Source: Roseburia sp. CAG:309 | GTDB taxonomy: Bacteria; Bacillota; Clostridia; Lachnospirales; Lachnospiraceae | NCBI GenBank assembly: GCA_000434115.1 | Contig: FR894048.1 | Location: forward strand, 29,164-38,646 | Direction of reading: 5' to 3' | DNA: 9,483 bases | The notes under the pieces: generated by a model | The model's input: the letters and a program-made list of their open reading frames with translations, nothing else | Databases searched by the model: none | Told to the model about the DNA's origin: nothing | Program-made: the position numbers and the translations under genes | Part shown: piece after piece, positions 1 to 9,000 of the stretch | Layout of the letters: the number at the start of each line of letters is the position of its first letter | Numbering within the stretch: position 1 is the stretch's first letter

Positions 1-3000
1 AAACGCCGCGCAAACACCTATTATCATATTGATGATCTGGTAAATATGTACAGCAAGATGTCAGGGTCTTTCTGGGCGAAGACCAGTTATAGTCTGTTTT
101 GGGCAAGAGAATATTACAGCGGACTGCTTGTAGGTATTGGTAACAGCAGTTTTGCAACATCATTGACAGATTATACTTCTGACAGTGGAGACGGTAACAT
201 GAGAAACCGCCTCAGTGAAGAGTCAAAGAAAGCAGCAACGACAATATATACAAGATTTGGAAATGGTTCCGATACCAAAAGGTTTGATGTGAATCTTGAT
301 AATATTCCCGCAGGTGCGGGCAATGATTACCTCGCGTTTAAGACCGCTATTTCAAAACGTGGCGGCACGGTGCGAAATCGTGATTCGAAAGTAAACTCGG
401 TAAATATTAATCTGTACCGCCGCTGGCTGAGCAAACAGACTACATTGAATATCAATCTGGGTGACAGCAAAGACAAAGACCGTATGGACCGGTCTTCCAG
501 CGGAAATGTGACAGCAGTAAAAAAAGGAATGAAACCGGTTATTTCAATAGAAAAAGGTGGTTTTGATTCCGATGGCGATGGAAAATTCTACCTTGGAACA
601 GAACTGAAAGTAAAAGAAACCGATACTCTCGGGGTTTATCAACTTGACAAAGTGGAATTGAAAGAAGGAAGCAACAGCATTTCTCGGGACAATGATGTTG
701 ATAAATCCACGATAGTAAAATATTCCAACAATGGAAAAAGGTTGTCCACGACCGCAGATTATACTCTCAATTGTGAATACAACCGTTATCAGACATTGGA
801 GATTAACTGTAAGACGTCGATGACGGAAAAGGACACAGATCAGGAAAAAGCAGATAAGTTCACGGCGATTGGGAAAAACATTAAAGTGGATGGAAAAACA
901 ATCAATCTGAAATCCAATGCCGGAGAATATATTTATACATCCTCGGATAAAGTGGTCAACTTTAATAAGATTAACTTTGGTCTGAGTGATGGTACGAAGA
1001 TTCTCTATGGAGATAAAGTATACGATGGAGATTCCGATATTATCATCACGGATTCGGACATTGTATCCAACACGATTACATTTTCAGTATATACACCGGA
1101 TTCGGTCAGTGTAGTAAGAGATCCGGAAATTATCAGCGAGAAACTGGTAGCCATCTACAATGATAAAAATGGAGATGGTAAATATACAGAAGACGAAGAC
1201 GGAATTACACCAATTAAAATCCTGAAGGCAGGAGAACCATATCAGATTACAGATTTTGGAAAAGATGTTGTGATCAAAGTAGATTATGCGGTTCAGCCTG
1301 CGTCTCTTAACATACCGCCGGGAGCGACGGGAAAAGAGACCTTTCAGGTGGTTCCGGGATTTGTAACAACACAGACCTCGGAAGAGCAGAAAAAGAATAT
1401 GACGGAAGAGCAGAAGGCATATCGTGATATTTCAGCGAAGGACGGAAACGTGAAAATGTATGGTGCTGTTTCAAGCGGAACGGTATCGTTCCTATCCGGA
1501 TACGATGCCAGTCCTGCGAAGATGAATGACAGCAAAAAGAAATATGAGTGGACTCCGGATTGGCGGGGAAATCTGCGAAAGGATTATCAGAATCCGTCAG
1601 AGATCAAGGTTTATGAAACCAAGATGCCAAATGGATTTACAGCAGCTTCCACAACGGAACAGATTAACGGATATCTCGGATGTTTGCACGGAAATGAGAC
1701 ATATTATATTACTTCCCGTGTAACGACAGGAAATGAAGAAAAGATCACATCGACGAAACGTGGTGGCTTCTATACTGTTCCGGAGCCGGCAGCACAGTCA
1801 TTTGAATCCGAAGAGGCAGGAGCAGCTGAGGCACCGGAAGATTCCGAGGGAAAGACAGCAAACCAGCCAAGTGTTGCAGATACATCACCGGGAGTAAGCC
1901 TGCCGGAAATTAATATTGAGCTTGGTTATGGAACATTTATGATGGGTGACGACGAGATTGGATTTTCCGTCGGAACTCCTGTATTTGGTATGAGCAAAGA
2001 AGGCACCGAAAGTGCTGAAAAAGATGCTATGGGTGCGCAGGGTCTGAAAGAAATGAAAGAAGCCATGTCGGATCCGTCCAATAATATCTTTAAACAATTG
2101 AAGAAAAATGCCGGCAAAACCGATGGTGCCAATCAAGGAAATGCGGCAAAGGCTTCACCGGCGAAGAAGGCAGAAATTGATATCGCAGTCAATATGTCTT
2201 TCGTATGGAAATACAGTAAACTGACCGGTAAATATGAGTTCTCTTCCGCCATGATCGCTTTGGCGATTGAAGGAAGTGTCCGTTTACAGTACCGATTCCA
2301 GTGTTGTCCGATCTTCTATGTCTATGTTCAGATCGGTATGGAACTTGAGGCACAGACCGGTATTGAACTTGAGAAAGAAGAGGTTACGAATGCCGATGGA
2401 ACGACAAGCATTAAGAATAATGTTTCGTTTGCCGGATTAAGCTTAAATCCGAGCCTATACGTAGAGGCAGGAGCCGGTGTCGGAGTTGACCTCGCAAAAC
2501 TGGAAATTTATGTAAAAGTATCCGTCTCGTTTGCGTTTACGATCAATAAGCAGACACAGGTGGACGAATTTATCACATCGGCGGCGGTCGGCTTCCGAGT
2601 GGTATTCCTGTTCTTCTCCTATGAGATGGACGTTATCGGATGCAAAGCCGGTTATGAGGCGTCTCGAAAAAAGGATGGAGGAAGCGGATGGTTCTTCTCG
2701 TGGCAGGTTGCCGGGCGTGATATGGATGGAAACGAGGAAGAGGTTGATAACGATGTAGCAGGAGCAAGGGTAACGGTTTCCAAACCACAAAGTTACTTGC
2801 GGCTGCAAAAAATCAATTCCTCGGATGATAATGCTGCGCAGGACGAAATGTCAGGGCAGTCCTATAAGATAAATGGTATTGACGAATTTGAGGTGAGCGG
2901 CTACGGCAACAACGCATCGGCAGTAGAACTGGGAAGCGGTCTTAACAGTGCTTCGGATTACAAACTGCTGACCGTAGGAGACACGAACTATGTGTTGTAT

Positions 3001-6000
3001 ACGATAAGCTGTGATTCAAATCAAGCATTTAATAGAACCATGCTTGTACTGTCCAAACTTTCCACAACAAGTAGCGGAGTTGGTGGAGAAAGTGGGACGG
3101 AGACGATGGGACTTGTCAATCCGATTGAGCCAACATCATCGACTAAATATATTGTAGTAGACATGTACGACAGTTCCAGAGGGTCTACAGATCCTAATGG
3201 TGATCTGGATTTCGATGCTGTCGTAGAGGGCAGCACAATCAAGGTAATATGGACGTCTTATAATGGAGATGCAGACAAGGCTATTCCAGACCATGGCATT
3301 ACTGCTCAAGAAACGTTGCAAAAGGCAAGCAAGTATATCGATGTGAAGACGGCAGAATTTGATACAAAATCAACAACAGGATTTACAAGCGCCGTGGTCC
3401 TTAAACAAGGAAGTGATGGTAGTAGAAAAGGAACGGGTTATAGTTTCCTTCCTTCCGGAACGACATCGGATGTTTATGTGTATGCCGATACGGAACCTTA
3501 CACCGAGGCAGAACTTGCTGAACGTGAGGCAAAATACCAGGAAAAATATGACAAAGATGCAGAAGGAAACAATTCGAATAATAAATCCGGAACCGGAGAT
3601 CCTTATGCAAAAGCAAATTATGAGTATGCTTTGACAACAGATTTCCTGTATGGTAAATATTCCAAACTTCATTTCAGTGTGAAACAGGACGATGGAACGT
3701 ATCAGACGATCGATGTGGAGCCGTCGGATGGTTGGAAAAAGCAGGGAACCCGTCTGGAAAATGTACAGATTACAGAAGGCACAAAAAATGACTACTTCAT
3801 TTCGTACACTACCGAGCAGAAGGGTGACTACGAGAAAGAAGCAAAGATCAAAAAACTGTATGTTCAGAAAGCAGCCATTAAGACAGAAAAGGATGCGTTG
3901 ACAAGTGCCACAAAGAAAACACTGGAACTTGGGGATGCGGTTCTGTTGAAAACGCTGGTGGATTATGAGGACAGCGATGAAAAAGATGGTGAATATTCGG
4001 GAGGAACTTGTGTGAAACAAGTGGATTCTCCGAACATTTCAAACCTGAAATTCCTTCATGGGAAACTGACAGATTCTGGAGAAGCAGAGACGTTCCTCAT
4101 GTACACCATGAATGGAGTTACCTATGTGATCAAAGAAGCGAGCCTTGAAAATGCCTTGAACAGTAAGAATGCGGAAATTACGGTAGATCCATTGTTTACT
4201 GTGGAGAAGGATGAGAAAGAAAAGGATCGTGGAAATTCACAGTCAGATGCGACGATTGGCGTCGATGGAGACGGAAATATTTCCGCTGTTTATACGCAGA
4301 CAGTTGCCAATACGGTAAACAATGCCCTTTATGTGACAAAGTACGATCCAACGGTTGGAAAATTTGGTGAGGCATTTATGCTTGCGATGAATCATATGCA
4401 GGTATATGAAGATTCGGTTTCCAATCAGTGGACTTCGGAGGACGCGAGAGCCGCATTCTTTGACAGCAAGAAAGGCGGCGGAGAAGATCAGTTTATCTTC
4501 AATGCACCTCAGATTGCACTTGGAAAAGCGACGGAGGGAAATGAAAGCGGAACATTGACAATTCTTACCAAAGGTACGATGACAAAATTAATGAAAACGT
4601 CGTTGAAATTTGATGGCGAATCGTATGAGGAATATGTTCCGGATTCTGATAATACGTCTACTTCCGGTATTTATGCAATTACTTATGGAATTGGAGATCA
4701 GAAGATCGGAGAAGCATCCATTACGTTTGATAAGAACAATTTTGTATCTGGTGCAGAACTAAGCGGAAGCGTTTCTTTCCGTAATACCGGAGATGTGGCA
4801 ATTCGTGGAAGTAAGAAGAACCCGATTTCGATTACTTTGAAAGCGCAAGGTGCAAATGGCGGTGCGCCGGCGGAACTTGCTAAGTGGAAAGTAGAGAGCA
4901 ATATCCTTGCCGGACAGCAGGTGACAACCGATGCTATCGCATGTAGAGCTCTTCCACAAAACATTGCCGGAGGAAAAATTTATATCGAAGTACAGGAAGA
5001 TTCAACGTATGTAAAAGATGCAAAAGTTCTCAGTACTGCTGAGGATAAAGACGGACGTGGAATGATTTCTGTCGGTAAGAAAGCAGAACTTTCGATTGAC
5101 AATTTGGAAATTACTGCCAGTGATACGCTGGAGAAACGAAGTGTAAACAGTATTTCCTGTGTTCTTGCCGATGTGAATATGACAGTAAGCAACAAAGGTG
5201 TAGAAGATGCTTCCAATGTGAAATTCCAGGTAAAACGAAGCGATGGAAAAACAGATGGAAGTGAAGATAAATACATTCCGCTGGAGATTGGTGGAAATCT
5301 GATCGTAGCCGATGATGGAAAGGAAACAGCCCTTCTCGGAAATGGAGACGACAAAGCTGTATTTGATTATCTTGCCTATAAAGATACGTCGGGAGTTGTC
5401 AGCACGAATCAGACGATTCCTGCCGGTAAGACGCAGACAATCCAAGGAAAGATTGTAATTCCATTGAGTGCGTTTGATCCGGAAGATGCAGTAGGTGCTG
5501 CAAACCTTCAGTTTACATTGAAGAGTGATGCAGAAGAATACGAGACCCGCAACAATACGGAGTATGGTAAGGTCGTACCGGCGACGAGATTTGACTGTCT
5601 GGATAAGGTTTCTCTGACAGTAGGAAATCCGGTCAACTTTACATTGAAGATGCAGGCAGCGATGGATTCTTCCAAACGAAGTAATATTACGCTTACGGAA
5701 ATGAAGATCAACAAAGATGGAAAGGCAGAAGTAGCGACAGATAACAAACTTTTGCAGAGTGCCGCTTACAATGTGAAGACAGGATACGTTACCGTGACGG
5801 CTCAAAAAGAAGGTTCGGGAGTTCTGCGAATTGCCGATACGACAACCGGTTCCTTTAAAGATATTACGTTTGCAGCAACGGTGTCCGGATGCAATATCCG
5901 TACCGATAATCCGGTATTTGAATTTACCGATGCTCTGCACGGACAGAAATGGGAAGATATAGATATCGGAGCTGTTAAAGAAGGAACTGTACTTCCATAC

Positions 6001-9000
6001 AACAGTGACATCTGTACCGGAGGAGAAGGCAATAGCTTTACCTTTACGACATATGCAAGAAGCATTGACTTCTATTACACAGGCGATATTGAAGTTTCAA
6101 GTAACAACAGTTTTGGTTTTGTAACCAAACAATATAAAGACCGTGATGGGGAAGAAGTAGAAGGCGAGTATTACAAACGCCATACGGTAGATTTCAACAA
6201 TACTTCGCTGAAAAAGCATACCGTTACGGTAAAAGTCATCAATGGCAGCGCGTCCTTTGACCGCATGGTGGAATATTATTCCGAGCGAAGTGAGGGAGAT
6301 ACCGGACGTGATGTGCCGGAAGATAAAGTAAAACCGACGATTGTCATCGGTAAGACTCTTCCGACGAGCGGAACGAAACTTCAGCCGGGAACGGTTCTGG
6401 AAATTCCGGTTTATGCTTATGATGATGTGATGCTGAATTCTGTCAGCATTGGTGGAAACGGTGCCGATAAACTGGTGAATAACCAGTTTGCAGAAGGTAC
6501 ATTGAAAATCAGGAAAAACGGAACGTACCATGTGATCGTGGAAGACAGTTCCGGAAATATCAAACAGCAGCACATTGATATTTCATGTTTTGATGAAGAG
6601 GCGGATAAGATTGATGAAACCACAGATGATTGGCCGGATGTAACAATGAAACTGGTTGATGAGAGTGGAAATCCGATTACGGATTATACAACAGCGAATG
6701 CCTACATTGCATATGATATTAAGGCTAAGCGCAAGATTAAATCGGTAGAGATTCAGAAAGTGGATATGAAGACGAAGAATGGAATGAATCTGGGAAGCGG
6801 CATCCAGGTGACGGGAAAAGAGACCACTCTTTCCGATACGTACGATGTCAACCTTTCGGAAAACGGTTATTATCAGATGAAAGTAACAGATTCCGCGGAC
6901 AACGTGACGACCGCCATTCTCTGTGTAGAGTATCTGACAAAAGGACCGAAAGTATATCTTTATACAGCAGACGGTGTAGAAAATCAGTTGTTCTACTGTG
7001 TAGGAGATGAAGACAATGAGATTCCGTTGAAGGAAGCTGTTGTGTATGAAGGAAAAGTAACGGCAACCAATGAAACCGGTTCGATCGAGGTAGAAGGAAA
7101 AGAACCGTTGATGCGGAAAAACTATACAACGGAGACAATGGATTCCGGAACGGTAATGCTGGAAGACTCTACTTCGACCAGAGAGTTTACAATTGCAGCA
7201 CAGGATGTATCCGGTAAACTGACAACGTATATTTATACGGATGCAACCTGTCTGAGCGCTCTTGCCGTGGGAAGTGCGGAAGACATCGCATACGGCGTAA
7301 AACTCAATGGAGAATTTAAACCATATCAGAGAAACTATACGGTAGACGTTCCGTATGGTTATCCGGAAAATCAGCGTCCGGAAGTAAATGCTACCTGCGC
7401 AAGAGGAGCAACGATCAATAAAAACTGGGATGGCGATGTATTGACGATCAAGGTTACGAAAGACGACATGGAAAATATGTACACACTTACCTTAAAACGT
7501 AAAAAATGTACGTGTGACATTTCTATCCGTACCTATGATGATTATGTCGATGTGCCAAAGACAGGTGAAAAGCCTTCCCTTCAGTTTGATGTACAGACCG
7601 ATGTGACTCTTTGTGAAGTACACCAAGACCACACACAGGATAATGTGAAACTTTCTTATGAACTTACGGACGAGGAAGAAGGCACGATACCGGCAGAAAA
7701 CGCATCGGTAGAAAGTCCGGTGCTGGAGACAGACGCAGCGTCCATTCAGGGAAATACGATTGTATTTAACCGTATTCCGGAAGGAACGTCACCGAGCGCC
7801 GTTCATGTTAAGGTAAAAGCGAAGACAGATTCCTGCGAACGTTCGAAGATTATCACGTATACGGTCCGCAATAAATACGATGTCGGATTGGAGGTAACCG
7901 AAGGCGGTGAAGTACAGTGTGGAGAAGATATACTGGCTGCACAGAGTGAATCGTCTTCTGTAGAGCAGCATCCATATTCTTACGAGGTCAACACGGGCTT
8001 CGAACTGGAATTGAAAGCTGCGGAAAAAGAAGGTTATGAATTTGCCGGCTGGTATGATTCTTCGGATAAACTTCTCTCCAAAGAGAAAGACTTTATTTAT
8101 ACCGTAGGAAAAGACGAGACAATCCGTGCTATGTTTAAAGACATTGTTGAGCCGAAAGGTTCGATCATTTTGACCGATCTGAATGGAGCACAGAATGTCA
8201 TAACATCCGATGAAGGCGACATTCTCGTTTCTTCCAAAGGTTTCCGGATGGAAATTGCGGGAGAAGATGAACTTTCGGGTGTAAAATCCATTTCTTACCA
8301 GATTGTAAAACAAGGCGAGAAACCGGATGAAAATGGAAAATGGATTTCCTACGATGGAAAACCGATTACACTTGAAGAAGAGATGGATTTCGTAGTATAT
8401 GCGAAGATTGTGGATCAGGATGACAACGAAGCGATCGTGTCCTCAAACCGTGCAATGATTGAAAAAACTGCCGCTGTGATTCATCTTGCGCCAAACTTTG
8501 CGGAAGGCACATTTACCAATAAGAAAGATGCTGCCATCGTAGCTACCGTACAAAAGGGTACGGCGGCATTGAAAGAAATCCGTTATGTTGTCAATGGAGA
8601 AGAGAAGACAACAGAGGAGACGGTATTTGGTATCTCGGATCTTCCGGACGGTGTATATGACGTTACCGTATATGCTAAAGATATCCTTGGCAAAGAGGTA
8701 TCGGCGAAGGTATCTGTGAAGAAGGATGCGGCAGAGCCAGTCCTTTCGATTACAGGTGTTCCGGCAGGCACGGTTGAAAAAGCAACACTTGGCATAGAAG
8801 CCACCGGTGGAGTTTCCGGAATAAAGGAAATCCGTGTAAACGGAAAACCGTACACCGGAAAAACATACGAAGTGACTGAGAACGGAACGTATGTATTCGA
8901 ACTGGAGAACAATGCCGGAAGTGTTACAACAAAAACGATTACAATCCAGTGTATCGTGAAACCGACACAGGCTCCTGACCCGTCGACAGTTACGGCTGTG

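Larger units (their letters stand above)
1..1797 (+). other. Protein region: unrecognised N-terminal part (residues 1-599)
   Basis: I do not recognise a family here. Residues 7-53 are rich in aromatics (YY, FW, YSLFW, YY) followed by a glycine-rich turn, then residues 85-165 alternate short strands with basic patches. Residues 180-400 are beta-rich and carry two Asp/Gly calcium-loop-like motifs. Residues 461-480 are a short charged, probably helical stretch (EEQKKNMTEEQKAYRD). Residues 515-580 contain a Trp-rich turn (WTPDW, 517-521). Cysteines are few (258, 270, 561). The region probably comprises several beta domains, and its beginning is cut by the window edge, so the domain to which residues 1-180 belong may start upstream. 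It could be a ligand-binding or adhesive head, but nothing in the sequence proves it. Confidence 0.5.

Noticed and set aside
2281..2640. Transmembrane helices in the hydrophobic stretches near residues 770-780 and 863-880
   Set aside because: Apolar runs are interrupted by charged or polar residues in an alternating pattern and are too short for membrane helices; beta strands fit better.
1526..3901. Short plus-strand frames in alternative registers (1526-1723, 2531-2758, 3359-3634, 3692-3901)
   Set aside because: They are Arg/Met-rich translations of the second or third frame within the large gene; no ribosome binding site or protein pattern supports them.
3370..4020. 216-codon open frame on the minus strand with hydrophobic composition
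   Set aside because: The hydrophobic look comes from reading Lys/Glu-rich sense codons backwards (Phe, Leu, Ile, Cys). It is in register with the + frame and overlaps continuous coding sequence.
4261..4296. VDGDGNIS at 1421-1428 as a third calcium EF loop
   Set aside because: It lacks the Asp/Asn triad at positions 1, 3 and 5 and an acidic residue at 12; the pattern fits a propeller blade turn better.
5002..5940. 312-codon open frame on the minus strand
   Set aside because: Same register effect: it ends at a TCA codon (5002) of the + frame, and the + strand encodes a recognisable CARDB-like domain there. No supporting protein features on the minus strand.
6097..8313. Other minus-strand frames (6097-6573, 7789-8313) as possible small genes
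   Set aside because: Both lie wholly inside the + gene, in codon register with it, end at TCA codons at 6097 and 7789, and lack recognisable motifs.
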